A DNA stretch of 64,000 bases. Origin: CAVVST01 sp963750995. Its GTDB lineage: Bacteria > Acidobacteriota > Vicinamibacteria > Vicinamibacterales > UBA2999. Position 1 is the stretch's first letter. Each line of letters opens with the position of its first letter. Where the stretch lies: assembly GCA_963750995.1 (NCBI GenBank), contig CAVVST010000004.1, forward strand, positions 806,001-870,000. Reading direction: 5' to 3'. The translations under genes were made by a program, and so were the position numbers. Of the stretch, positions 7,509 to 15,759 are shown piece after piece. The notes beneath the pieces were generated by a model that saw nothing but the letters and a program-made list of their open reading frames with translations, made no database searches and was not told the origin of the DNA.

Positions 7509-9797
7509 CTAGTTTCTGAGCGCCTTCCCTGTTTTCAACATGTGCTGAATGCGTTCGAGTGTCTTCCTCTCGCCGAGCAGGCTGAGAAACGCTTCACGCT
7601 CGAGGTCCAGCAACTCCTGCTCGCTGACCGTCGAGGGATGCGGCAGGCTGCCGCCGGCCATTACCGTCGCCAGCTTGCGGCCAATCACCGCGTCGTGATC
7701 GCTGATCCGTCCGGCCCTCCAGGCCAGGTGGATCCCGAGCTTGAGCGGCGCCAGCACGGCGTCGCCGCCGACGCGAATCGCCGTCCGTGGAACCGGAGGG
7801 TGATACCCCTCAGCCACCCGCTGCAGGGCCCGTGCCTTCGCGTCCGACAGCAATCGCTCGCGATTCATCGTAAAAGCATCGTTCGCGCGCAGATAGCCCA
7901 ACCGTTCAGCGTCCGCTGCGCTGGACGACACCTTTGCAAACGCCACCGTCTCGAACGCGCGCTGCACCGTCGGCAGGAAGTCAGAGGTGCCAGGCGCCAT
8001 ATCGTCGGCGGCGCGGGCGGTCATTTCCTTTGTGCCGCCGGCCGCAGGAATCAGTCCGACGCCGACCTCGACGAGTCCGATATACGATTCCGCCGCGGCC
8101 TGCACGCGGTCGCCATGCAGGACGATCTCGCAGCCGCCGCCAAGCGCCAGCCCGGCCGGGGCGACGACGACCGGCACCTCGGCATAGCGCAGCGCCAGCA
8201 TCGTCTGCTGGAAGGCGCGAATCATCCCCTCGATCTCGTCCCAGTTTTCCTCCTGCGCCTCGAGCAGGACCAGCATCAGGTTGGCGCCGGCCGAGAAATT
8301 CGGCGCGTCGTTGCCGACGACGAGCGCCGCGAAGTTGCGGGCCTCGCGAACACCGGCCTGCAGCATCTGGATGGTGTCGCCGCCGATGGCGTTCATCTTG
8401 GAGTGGAACTCTACGCACAACACCCCGTCGCCGAGATCGACGAGGCTCGCCCCGGCGTTCTGTTTCACGATACCGGACCGCTCTTTCGCGGTGCGGAGGA
8501 TCTGGAGATCGGCGGCGGCCGGTGGAACGTCTCCGGTACGCCGTGGTCTTTCAAGTACCTGGAGGCTGGCCGCCGCCTGTCCAACAAGCGCCGGATCGAC
8601 CTGACGCACAGCCTCCACGACGTTGTCGGCGCCGATCGCGTCAATCAGCTCGAACGGCCCCAGCTCCCAGCCGAACCCCCATCGCATCACGCGGTCCACG
8701 TCGTCGGCCGAGTAGGCGATCGAGGGCGTGACGCTGGCTGCGTAGACGAGGGTGGGCGCGAGCGTGTCGCGAAGAAGGCTGCCGGCCTTGTCTTTCGCCG
8801 CGAACAGCGCGCGCACGCGCTCGCGGACGTCCGTCAGAGACGCGGTGGCGTCGAGCGACGCGATCCGCGGGGCGCGCTTCGGCCCGTATTCGAGCGTCGC
8901 CGGATCAATCGTCAGGATTTCCGATTCGCCGTTCGGTTGCTTGACGCGCTTGTAGAATCCCTTTCCTGCCTTCTCACCCGTCATCCCCCGTTCAAGCATC
9001 GCGAGAAAGAACGGTGGCAGCATCCACACGTCACCCTGCCCGCCGCCCATGCGTTCCCGAAGGTTGTTGACCACATGGCCGAGGATGTCGAGGCCGGCAA
9101 GATCGAGTGTTCGGAACGTGGCGCTCTTCGGCCGGCCGAGCGGCGGTCCCGTGATCGCGTCCACCTCATCGATCGAGTACTCGCCGGACGCGACCTTTGC
9201 GAGGATCCGCATCATCGCGTAGAGACCGATGTGATTACCGATGAAGTTCGGCGAGTCCTTCGCGAGGACTACGCCCTTGCCCAGCCGATGGTCCGCGAAG
9301 TGGCTGACGGCCTGGACCACCTCGGGCCGTGTCTCCGCGGTAGGAATGATTTCCAGGAGTCGCAGGTAGCGTGGCGGGTTGAAGAAATGGGTGCCGAGCC
9401 AGTGCTGACGGAAGTCGCCGCTGCGACCTTCGGCAAGGGCGGCGATCGGAATGCCGGAGGTGTTGGAGGTAACGATCGAACCTGGCCGCCGCGCGGTGTC
9501 AACTCTCTCGAGGAGCGCCCGCTTAATGTCGAGCTGTTCGATGACGGCTTCAAGCACCCAGTCAGCGTCGTGGATGCGTGCCAGCCCCTCGTCGAAACCG
9601 CCGGTGGTGACGAGTTTCCAAGTGTTGAGAGTGAAAAACGGATCCGGCTTCAGGGCGCGGGCGCGTTCGAGCCCGTGTTTCGCCGCGGCCGCCGTGACGT
9701 CGAGCAGCAGCGCCGGCACGCCCGCGTTGGCAAAGTGCGCCGCGATCTGGGCGCCCATCGTGCCGGCACCCAGAACCGCAACCGAGCGAATGTGCAT
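7509..9797 (-). CDS. fadN: 3-hydroxyacyl-CoA dehydrogenase / enoyl-CoA hydratase fusion (FadN-like)
   Basis: The 762-residue protein starts with the NAD-binding Rossmann motif VAVLGAGTMGAQIAAHFANAG, continues through the 3-hydroxyacyl-CoA dehydrogenase helical domains (GTHFFNPPRYLRLLEIIPT, KGVVLAKDSPNFIGNHIGLY), and ends in a crotonase-like domain from about residue 450 (VVGNDAPNFSAGANLML, ALGGGCEIVLHGDRVQA). Dehydrogenase first and hydratase second is the reverse of E. coli FadB and matches FadN/YusL of Bacillus. Role: hydration of enoyl-CoA and oxidation to 3-ketoacyl-CoA. It is the first beta-oxidation gene of the operon; fadA and fadE follow. The ATG start is directly ahead of the Rossmann fold. 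Confidence 0.92.
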   Translation of the reverse strand: MHIRSVAVLGAGTMGAQIAAHFANAGVPALLLDVTAAAAKHGLERARALKPDPFFTLNTWKLVTTGGFDEGLARIHDADWVLEAVIEQLDIKRALLERVDTARRPGSIVTSNTSGIPIAALAEGRSGDFRQHWLGTHFFNPPRYLRLLEIIPTAETRPEVVQAVSHFADHRLGKGVVLAKDSPNFIGNHIGLYAMMRILAKVASGEYSIDEVDAITGPPLGRPKSATFRTLDLAGLDILGHVVNNLRERMGGGQGDVWMLPPFFLAMLERGMTGEKAGKGFYKRVKQPNGESEILTIDPATLEYGPKRAPRIASLDATASLTDVRERVRALFAAKDKAGSLLRDTLAPTLVYAASVTPSIAYSADDVDRVMRWGFGWELGPFELIDAIGADNVVEAVRQVDPALVGQAAASLQVLERPRRTGDVPPAAADLQILRTAKERSGIVKQNAGASLVDLGDGVLCVEFHSKMNAIGGDTIQMLQAGVREARNFAALVVGNDAPNFSAGANLMLVLLEAQEENWDEIEGMIRAFQQTMLALRYAEVPVVVAPAGLALGGGCEIVLHGDRVQAAAESYIGLVEVGVGLIPAAGGTKEMTARAADDMAPGTSDFLPTVQRAFETVAFAKVSSSAADAERLGYLRANDAFTMNRERLLSDAKARALQRVAEGYHPPVPRTAIRVGGDAVLAPLKLGIHLAWRAGRISDHDAVIGRKLATVMAGGSLPHPSTVSEQELLDLEREAFLSLLGERKTLERIQHMLKTGKALRN

Positions 9798-9813
9798 ACT
9801 CGAGGGTCTGCGT

Positions 9814-10275
9814 CTACAGCTGGACCCCCCGGACCGGGCCGGTCTCGCGGTCAGGCCGCCGCGGGAGCGGTTGTGGGCGCGGCCTGGGCGGCGCCGAGCC
9901 CGCCGGCATTTTCGTGAGCGTCTCGGTGTACACCGCGCCCTCGATTCCGCCCATCGTCCACTCGCCGATCAGGCGCTCGCCTTCCACCTTGTAGACAACG
10001 ACGGCCGGCGCGCCGCCGAAGTAGCTGGCCGCAAACACGCCGCCGCTGTAGATCCCCACGCCGGTTACCGTGCCCCCGTCCATGATCCACTCAACTCGGA
10101 ACGTGCCGTCGCGTTTCGTAATCTCGACGACAGCCTCGTATGCGCTGCCGTCCGGGTTCACCCCGTTGCAGCGGTAGGTTCCCACCAGACTGGGTGGCGC
10201 TGGCGGATCCGGCGCAGCCGACCCGGCGGCACCCGACAGAACGACGAGGACGCCGAGCAGGACTGTTCGAACCAT
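9814..10275 (-). CDS. Secreted hypothetical protein
   Basis: A 153-residue protein with a signal peptide (MVRTVLLGVLVVLSGAAGSA) and a single beta-rich domain: LVGTYRCNGVNPDGSAYEAV, TFRVEWIMDG, GVGIYSGGVFAASYFG, GERLIGEWTMGG. The repeated aromatic/Gly pattern resembles small lipocalin-like or fibronectin-binding-like extracellular domains seen beside GEWT motifs, but I cannot name a family with confidence. The tail is Pro/Arg rich. It ends 16 bases before fadN on the same strand and could be the first gene of that operon. Nothing suggests a link to fatty acid metabolism beyond position. Confidence 0.7.
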   Translation of the reverse strand: MVRTVLLGVLVVLSGAAGSAAPDPPAPPSLVGTYRCNGVNPDGSAYEAVVEITKRDGTFRVEWIMDGGTVTGVGIYSGGVFAASYFGGAPAVVVYKVEGERLIGEWTMGGIEGAVYTETLTKMPAGSAPPRPRPQPLPRRPDRETGPVRGVQL

Positions 10276-10364
10276 CTGAGTCTCCTTTGACCGGGTGCAG
10301 CAAAGGCCGGGCCGTTGAGGGTGTAAGGAAGGTGCTTTCCGGTATTGTGACGCTTTCCGCTACC

Positions 10365-11168
10365 TCATTTCCAGCGGGTCAGGATCGACTCCCGGTCGAA
10401 GAGCGCAACGCCAATCAGCATCAGCGCCGCGTTGACCCCGGTCAGCGCTAGGGCGATGAAGGCAATAATCGGCACGGTCAGCGTGAAATTGCCAGTGAGC
10501 TGCATCACGAGCAGGCCGGCAACCGGGAGGATGACGAGCGCGCCAATCTGCTGGGCGCTCCTTGCGTCATTCACCCGCGACGACACACACACCGCGAGCT
10601 GCAGCGCCGCCAGCGCCGCCAGCGGGCCCAGAACGAACACGATGCCGAGCGACCGCGGGGTGAAGAGCGCGCGGTAGACGCCCGGCTGCGCGAAGATCGC
10701 CACGCCGGCGACATAGAGGCCGAAGCAGGCCAGCGTCAACACCACCGCCGGGACGAGCGATCCCAGCACTTTCGCCGCCAGCAGCTCGATCGTCGTCAGC
10801 GGGGTTGCCAGCAGCGGTTCGAGGGTGCGCGCCTGCTTTTCGCCAATGACGCTGTACGCCGCAACCGACATCGAGCCCGCGACCGGCGTGAGCACGAGCA
10901 GGACGAGGAACTGCTGGAAGATCCAGGCCTGCACCGCGCCTTCCGGATCCAGCCCCTGCACGGACGGCTCGGTCCGGTACATCTCGATCGCCACTTCGAA
11001 ATCGCTCGAATCCGACAGCCGTTCTCCGGCCACCTGCGGCACGACGATCGCGATGATGAACGGCATCAGGATCGAGAAGAATCCCGTCAGCACTGCCGGC
11101 ATGAAGACCGCCGGGTTCTGCCGCAGGTCGGCCAGCTCCTTCTCGAGGAGCGCCAGGGCTCGCGTCAT
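10365..11168 (-). CDS. ABC-2 type transporter permease
   Basis: A 267-residue integral membrane protein with about six hydrophobic segments and the ABC-2 layout: a cytoplasmic N-terminus (MTRALALLEKELADLRQNPA), a large extracytoplasmic loop after the first helix (about 45-90), then VIGEKQARTLEPLLATPLTT, the intracellular coupling motif seen in ABC-2/NatB-like permeases. Its ATG overlaps the TGA of the ATPase gene by four bases, so the two form one exporter. The substrate is unknown; NatAB-like pairs export sodium, drugs or peptides. Confidence 0.88.
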   Translation of the reverse strand: MTRALALLEKELADLRQNPAVFMPAVLTGFFSILMPFIIAIVVPQVAGERLSDSSDFEVAIEMYRTEPSVQGLDPEGAVQAWIFQQFLVLLVLTPVAGSMSVAAYSVIGEKQARTLEPLLATPLTTIELLAAKVLGSLVPAVVLTLACFGLYVAGVAIFAQPGVYRALFTPRSLGIVFVLGPLAALAALQLAVCVSSRVNDARSAQQIGALVILPVAGLLVMQLTGNFTLTVPIIAFIALALTGVNAALMLIGVALFDRESILTRWK

Positions 11169-12073
11169 CGCTGATCCAGCAGCTTCAGGTACACCTGCTC
11201 GAGGGGCGGCTTCTCCGCCGTGACCGTCACCACGTCAGCACCCGCATCGACCAGCAGCCTGACGATTTGCGGCGCCGCGGCCGCCGCGTCTTTCACGGCG
11301 ATCGAGAGACTCGGACCTTCCTCAGCGGTGTCAACGAAGCCCTCGTCGCGCAGCACGTGCACGAATCGATACGCGGCCTGACCGAGCACGATCCGCACAC
11401 GGGTGCCGAACAGCCGGGCGCGGAGCGCGGCGGGCGTGTCCATTGCCACGAGGCGCGACCGCAGGATCGCGACGCGCGTGGCGATGCGTTCGACCTCGTC
11501 GAGGTTGTGGGTCGACACGAGCACTGTCCGGCGCTCGTGCCTGAGGCGAAGGATGAGGTCACGCACCTCGCGGGCACTCTCCGGGTCGAGCCCTGAGGTT
11601 GGCTCGTCGAGCAGGACGACGTCCGGCTGGTGCATCAGCGTGCGCGCCAGCGCGACCCGCTGTTTCAGCCCTTTCGACAGATGCGCGGCGGTGTCATGCG
11701 CGCGGTCGCGCATGTCGAACGCGTCCAGCGCGGCGTCGACCGATCGGTCAGGGTCAGGCAACCCGTGCAGGCGAGCGTAGACGAGCAGATTGCGGCGGAC
11801 GTCGAGGCGCTCCCAGAGTCCGGGCGTCTCGGTAAGCAAGCCAACGCGGCTCCGCAGCCGCGGCGCATTGCTCGAGGTCAGCGTCTCGCCGCCGATGCTG
11901 ATGGTGCCGCCGCTCGGCCGGATCAGCCCGGCAATCATCCGCAGGGTCGTCGTCTTGCCGGCGCCATTCGGTCCGAGGAGGGCGAAGATCTCACCCGGCG
12001 CAAGCTCGAAGGAGACGTCCTCGACGGCGACCCGATCGCCGAAACGGCGCGTGAGATGCGACGCCGTCAGCAT
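11165..12073 (-). CDS. ABC transporter ATP-binding protein
   Basis: A 302-residue ATPase with Walker A GPNGAGKTTT (about 34-43), the signature-type sequence LSKGLKQRVALARTLM, Walker B VVLLDEPTSGLDP and the switch His in LVSTHNLDEVE. The C-terminal 80 residues (FVDTAEEGPSLSIAV onward) form the extra domain common to CcmA/NatA-type exporters. It energises the ABC-2 permease encoded immediately downstream with a 4-base overlap. A palindromic repeat occupies the short gap between this gene and the exported protein gene upstream. Confidence 0.92.
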   Translation of the reverse strand: MLTASHLTRRFGDRVAVEDVSFELAPGEIFALLGPNGAGKTTTLRMIAGLIRPSGGTISIGGETLTSSNAPRLRSRVGLLTETPGLWERLDVRRNLLVYARLHGLPDPDRSVDAALDAFDMRDRAHDTAAHLSKGLKQRVALARTLMHQPDVVLLDEPTSGLDPESAREVRDLILRLRHERRTVLVSTHNLDEVERIATRVAILRSRLVAMDTPAALRARLFGTRVRIVLGQAAYRFVHVLRDEGFVDTAEEGPSLSIAVKDAAAAAPQIVRLLVDAGADVVTVTAEKPPLEQVYLKLLDQR

Positions 12074-12078
12074 CTATG

Positions 12079-12160
12079 AACCACGAAGGCCGCGAAGCTC
12101 GCGAAGGCCACGAATACGAATAGTATTCGTGTTCGTCGATCCCTTCGTGTCTTCGTGGTT
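12079..12160. repeat. Palindromic intergenic repeat, CCACGAAG family, copy 1
   Basis: An 82-base imperfect palindrome: aaccacgaag at 12079-12088 pairs with cttcgtggtt at 12151-12160, and the core has cacgaatac (12109-12117) pairing with gtattcgtg (12123-12131). The right end overlaps the TAA of the upstream exported protein gene. A second element with the same ends, size and placement lies at 20890-20971. Confidence 0.75.
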
Positions 12161-13181
12161 ACGGCCGGAACTCGTAGCACCCCGGCGTTACCAGCAGGCG
12201 GCCGTCGGCGGTGAAGAAGAGGCTGGTCGGGCTGACGATGCCGGCGGCGGCGAACTGCACCGTCCTGATCTTGTCGCCCCGATTGTCGTAGACGTAGGTG
12301 TAGGGCTCCGACAGCGAGATCCAGAGCCGCCCTCGCGGATCAACGGCTGCTGCCCTGACCGCGGACAGCACCAGCGGCACTTCGCGGTCGGCCACCCGGC
12401 GTGTCGGCCAGTGCGTCGGCAGCGCGGCGAGATACCGATCCAGTTCAGTCCCTTCGATGTGCCGCTCGAAGAGGAAAGTCCCGTTGCGGTCGTACTTGCG
12501 GAACAGCGGCCGCCCGCCGAGGAAGACGTAATAAAACCCGCCGGTCGGATCGACGATCGGAAGGCCGACGTTCAGCGCCAGGTGGAGATCGCGATCCTGC
12601 TCGAATCCCGTCTCGCGCAGGCGGCCGATGCTGCGCTGGGCAACGCCCCAGGGCGAGTACTCGGTGATCAGGGCGCCGCTCTCGGGATGGCTGATCAGCA
12701 GGTTGGTTCCGGAGTACTGGATCGAGGCAACGCCGTTGATGACGGTTGACTCCAGCGTCAACTCCGCCGTCGTCTTGCGCGTGGGCAGCGTGAAGCCGCC
12801 GGTGCGAATGCCGCCGGCGCCGAAAATCTGCACGCGGTCGACGCCGCGCGGTGCATCGGCCACGACAAAGGACCCGGTGGCCGACGTATCGAAGCCGCGC
12901 GGCTGGATGATGCGGCCAGGCTCCTGCCCGATCTCAATCAGCTTCAGCGCCGACTGCCTGCCGGGGTCGACCGAATAGACCGTGTGGCCTCGTCGGTCGA
13001 ACACGTAATACGGCCCCGCCGTCGTCTGCTGAAACCCCAACGGTTCCTCGAACAGGCCGACGATATGCGGGGGCAGGCCGCCGATCGACCGAATCGTTTC
13101 CACGTCGAGCGCGCGGGCGTCCGCGATGAGCACCGCCGCCAGCAGACCCATGGCGAACGCCTGGCGCGCCGGGGCGGTCAT
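12159..13181 (-). CDS. Exported beta-propeller-like protein of unknown function
   Basis: A 340-residue protein beginning MTAPARQAFAMGLLAAVLIA, a signal-peptide-like segment ending near DARALD. The mature part is a series of beta strands with YxFDRRGHTVYSVD, FVVADAPRGVDRVQIF, YYVFLGGRPLFRKYDRNG, AAAVDPRGRLWISLSEPYTY and LFFTADGRLLVTPGCYEF, each resembling a propeller/NHL blade. No catalytic motif is recognised. The ATG at 13181 is chosen because it lies one base after the upstream E1 stop; upstream codons in the same frame are antisense-like Arg/Ser/Pro-rich sequence. The stop codon is inside a palindromic repeat. Confidence 0.75.
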   Translation of the reverse strand: MTAPARQAFAMGLLAAVLIADARALDVETIRSIGGLPPHIVGLFEEPLGFQQTTAGPYYVFDRRGHTVYSVDPGRQSALKLIEIGQEPGRIIQPRGFDTSATGSFVVADAPRGVDRVQIFGAGGIRTGGFTLPTRKTTAELTLESTVINGVASIQYSGTNLLISHPESGALITEYSPWGVAQRSIGRLRETGFEQDRDLHLALNVGLPIVDPTGGFYYVFLGGRPLFRKYDRNGTFLFERHIEGTELDRYLAALPTHWPTRRVADREVPLVLSAVRAAAVDPRGRLWISLSEPYTYVYDNRGDKIRTVQFAAAGIVSPTSLFFTADGRLLVTPGCYEFRP

Positions 13182-13182
13182 C

Positions 13183-15333
13183 TCAGTACGCGACGAGGGT
13201 GCGGATCGCTTTGAGGATGTCGGGGGAGCCGGGAAGGATGGCCTCTTCGAGCACGGGCGCGTAGGCAACCGGGCAGTCAAGTGAGGCCACGCGCGTGACG
13301 GGGGCATCGAGATGCTCGAACAGTTCCTGCGAGATGCGGGCGGCAATCTCGGCGCCGAACCCGCACGTCAACTGGTCCTCGTGCACGACGATGACCCGGC
13401 TGGTCTTGCGCGTGTACGCGGCAATCGTTTCCCAGTCGTACGGAATGATCGTCCGTAGATCGATGACCGCGGCGCTGATGCCGTCGCGCTCCGCCTGCTG
13501 TGCCGCCAGCAGGGACCGCTGCACGAGCGCGCCCCAGGTGAAAACGACGACGTCGGCGCCTTCACGCACGGTGGCAGCCTTTGCGAACGGAAGCATGTAC
13601 TCGCTGCCCGGGTTCGGCCCCTTGTTGTAGGTCTGGCGGTACAGGTGTTTGTGCTCGAGGAACAGTACCGGGTCATCGCTTCGAATCGCGGTCCGAAGCA
13701 GTCCTACGGCGTCCTGTGCGTTCGACGGGAAAACGATCCGGATGCCGGGCGTGTGCGCGAATATCGCCACGCCTGACTGGCTGTGGTACGGCGCGCCGCC
13801 GCGCAGGTATCCGCCGATCGGGACGCGGATGACCATCGGACACGACCAGTTGTTGCTCGACCGGTAGCGCATCATCGCCATCTCGTCACGAATCTGCATG
13901 AAGGCCGGCCAGATGTAGTCGAAGAACTGGATTTCGACGACCGGCTTGAGGCCCCGCAGGGACATGCCCACCGCGCGCCCGATGATATTCGCCTCCGCCA
14001 GCGGCGAGTTGAAGACCCGGTCGCTCCCGTAAAGGCGCTGCAGGCCGTGCGTGACCTTGAACACACCTCCCTTGCCGGCGACCGCGGACAGCACCTCCTC
14101 GCGGCTCGCGTCGGCCACGTCCTCGCCAAAGACGACGATGCGTGGATCGCGCGCCATCTCGTCGCGCAGCGTGCTGTTGATCAGCGCCACCATGGTTTGC
14201 GGCGGACCTTCGGGCTGAGGCTCCGTCGCAAACGCGGCTGACGTGGGGTCGACATCTGGCGAGAACACGTAGAGGGTGGCGGTATCGGGCTCGGGCTTGG
14301 GCGCCGCCAGCGCCTGTTCGGCCGCCGCATTGATCTCGCGTTCGACCGACGCGAGGATGTCGGCGAAATCGTCGTCGGTCGCGATCCCCTCGTTCTTCAA
14401 GTAATGCCGCATCCGCAGGAGCGGATCCCGCCGCGCCTCCGCCTCGCGTTCGGCCGGCGCCTTGTACAGCTTCTCGTCGTCCGAGAGCGAATGCGAATAC
14501 GGGCGGATGACGGTCGCGTGGACGAAGGCCGGGCCATTGCGACCGCGCACGTGCGCGACGGCTTCGCCCAGCGTCCGGTAGCTGGCGAGGTAGTCGGTGC
14601 CATCGCACCTGAAGGTGCGCAGGGAAGGGAAGTGTTCCACCAGCCGGGAGATGTCGCCTCCCGGCGTCTGCACTTCCACCGGGACCGAGATCGCGTAGCC
14701 GTTGTCCTCGCACAGGTAAAGAACAGGCAGCGCGTTGGTGCACGCGGTGTTCAGCGATTCCCAGAACTCGCCTTCGCTGGTCGCGCCGTCGCCGATCGAG
14801 ACGTAAGTGACCTCGTCGTCCTGGAACCGCGATTCACGGCCGGGAATGTCGAGGACCCGCTCGTAGATGATGCGCGCCTGCGCGGCGCCGACCGCGTGCA
14901 GGCACTGCGTGCCGGTGGCGCTGCTCTGCGACGGAATGTTGAGCCGCCGATGACCCCAGTGCGAGGGCATTTGGCGGCCGCCCGACGCGGGGTCGTCCTT
15001 CGCGCCGACCGACGCAAGCAGCATTTCGAGCGGTGTCACGCCGATGGCGAGGCAGAGCGCGCGGTCGCGATAGTACGGAAAGAACCAGTCGTAGCCGCCG
15101 CGCAGGTGCGCACCGGCGGCGACGAGCACCGCTTCGTGTCCTGCGCCGCTGATTTGAAAGAAGGCCTGGCTCTGGTTCTTGAGCTGGATCTCCTTGTCGT
15201 CGATCTTCCGCGACAGGAGCATGGTGCGATACGCGGTGAGCAGCTCGTCCCTGGTGAGTCCCTCGTGTTCGCCGCGCGCCCGCGGGGCACCGGCTCGCGC
15301 CTCGGCGCCCTGGGCCAGGGTCGAGCCCTTCAT
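13183..15333 (-). CDS. 2-oxoacid dehydrogenase E1 component, alpha and beta fused
   Basis: A 716-residue fusion of the two E1 subunits. The alpha half has the FFPYYRDRALCLAIG region and the thiamine-diphosphate motif GDGATSEGEF...NGYAIS (181-216); the beta half begins near residue 380 (MVALINSTLRDEMARDP) with FGEDVADASREEV, LYGSDRVFNSPLAE, FFDYIWPAFMQI and the C-terminal VIVVHEDQLTCGFGAEIAA. The fused form is most like branched-chain 2-oxoacid (BkdA-BkdB) or pyruvate/acetoin E1. It would decarboxylate a 2-oxoacid and acylate the lipoyl group of an E2. No E2 or E3 gene is in the window, so the partner is encoded elsewhere. The ATG is 32 bases from a divergent cupin gene. Confidence 0.9.
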   Translation of the reverse strand: MKGSTLAQGAEARAGAPRARGEHEGLTRDELLTAYRTMLLSRKIDDKEIQLKNQSQAFFQISGAGHEAVLVAAGAHLRGGYDWFFPYYRDRALCLAIGVTPLEMLLASVGAKDDPASGGRQMPSHWGHRRLNIPSQSSATGTQCLHAVGAAQARIIYERVLDIPGRESRFQDDEVTYVSIGDGATSEGEFWESLNTACTNALPVLYLCEDNGYAISVPVEVQTPGGDISRLVEHFPSLRTFRCDGTDYLASYRTLGEAVAHVRGRNGPAFVHATVIRPYSHSLSDDEKLYKAPAEREAEARRDPLLRMRHYLKNEGIATDDDFADILASVEREINAAAEQALAAPKPEPDTATLYVFSPDVDPTSAAFATEPQPEGPPQTMVALINSTLRDEMARDPRIVVFGEDVADASREEVLSAVAGKGGVFKVTHGLQRLYGSDRVFNSPLAEANIIGRAVGMSLRGLKPVVEIQFFDYIWPAFMQIRDEMAMMRYRSSNNWSCPMVIRVPIGGYLRGGAPYHSQSGVAIFAHTPGIRIVFPSNAQDAVGLLRTAIRSDDPVLFLEHKHLYRQTYNKGPNPGSEYMLPFAKAATVREGADVVVFTWGALVQRSLLAAQQAERDGISAAVIDLRTIIPYDWETIAAYTRKTSRVIVVHEDQLTCGFGAEIAARISQELFEHLDAPVTRVASLDCPVAYAPVLEEAILPGSPDILKAIRTLVAY

Positions 15334-15365
15334 ACGCGGGAAATTATGGCACTATCGGGAAGCTT

Positions 15366-15710
15366 ATGACCACCGTGCGTGTCCATCGCTGGGACGAGAT
15401 CGCGCTGGAAAAAATCACCGAGATGATCTCGCAGAAGATCGTTGCCGGTGAGCGGGAGATGCTCGCGCAGATTTATCTCAAGCGCGGCGCGCTCGTCCCG
15501 ATGCATTCGCACGAGAGCGAGCAGATGACCTACATCCTCCAGGGCGCGCTGAAGGTCGTGGTCGGTGGCGGCGAGGAAATCACGGTGCGCGAAGGAGAAG
15601 TGCTGCACATTCCTTCTGGCGTACCCCACCAGGCGGAAGCGCTCGAAGACACGTTCGAGCTCGATGTCTTCAGTCCAGTACGGGAAGACTGGCTGCGCGG
15701 CGACGCCTGA
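15366..15710 (+). CDS. Cupin domain protein
   Basis: A 114-residue single-domain cupin. Motif 1 is visible as PMHSHESEQMTYILQGAL (His50, His52, Glu56 as likely metal ligands), motif 2 as GEVLHIPSGVPHQAEALED (His about residue 88). Small cupins of this type bind a metal and act as isomerases, dioxygenases or regulators; no function can be assigned. It is transcribed divergently from the E1 gene across a 32-base gap and converges with the rhomboid gene downstream. Confidence 0.87.
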   Translation: MTTVRVHRWDEIALEKITEMISQKIVAGEREMLAQIYLKRGALVPMHSHESEQMTYILQGALKVVVGGGEEITVREGEVLHIPSGVPHQAEALEDTFELDVFSPVREDWLRGDA

Positions 15711-15759
15711 AAGTCACAATTGGTGACGTGTGCCTTGAACTTGGGATTTGTGCCTTGTT

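Noticed and set aside
7362..9917. An 851-codon open frame on the + strand
   Set aside because: It is antisense to fadN; its sequence is Arg/His/Gly-rich with no domain, the usual mirror of a GC-rich gene. FadN has complete motifs.
10181..10240. Third copy of the murF/mutS2 repeat in the secreted protein gene
   Set aside because: Only about 15 bases (ggcgcagccgacccg) match, with no hairpin pair or shared peptide; likely chance in GC-rich sequence.
15713..15727. gtcac/gtgac hairpin between cupin and rhomboid genes as a terminator
   Set aside because: A 5-bp stem without a T-run is too weak to call.
15530..15759. Extension of the rhomboid frame through the cupin gene
   Set aside because: It is Ser/Arg-rich and antisense to an intact cupin; one base correction at 15856 restores a normal rhomboid tail and stop.
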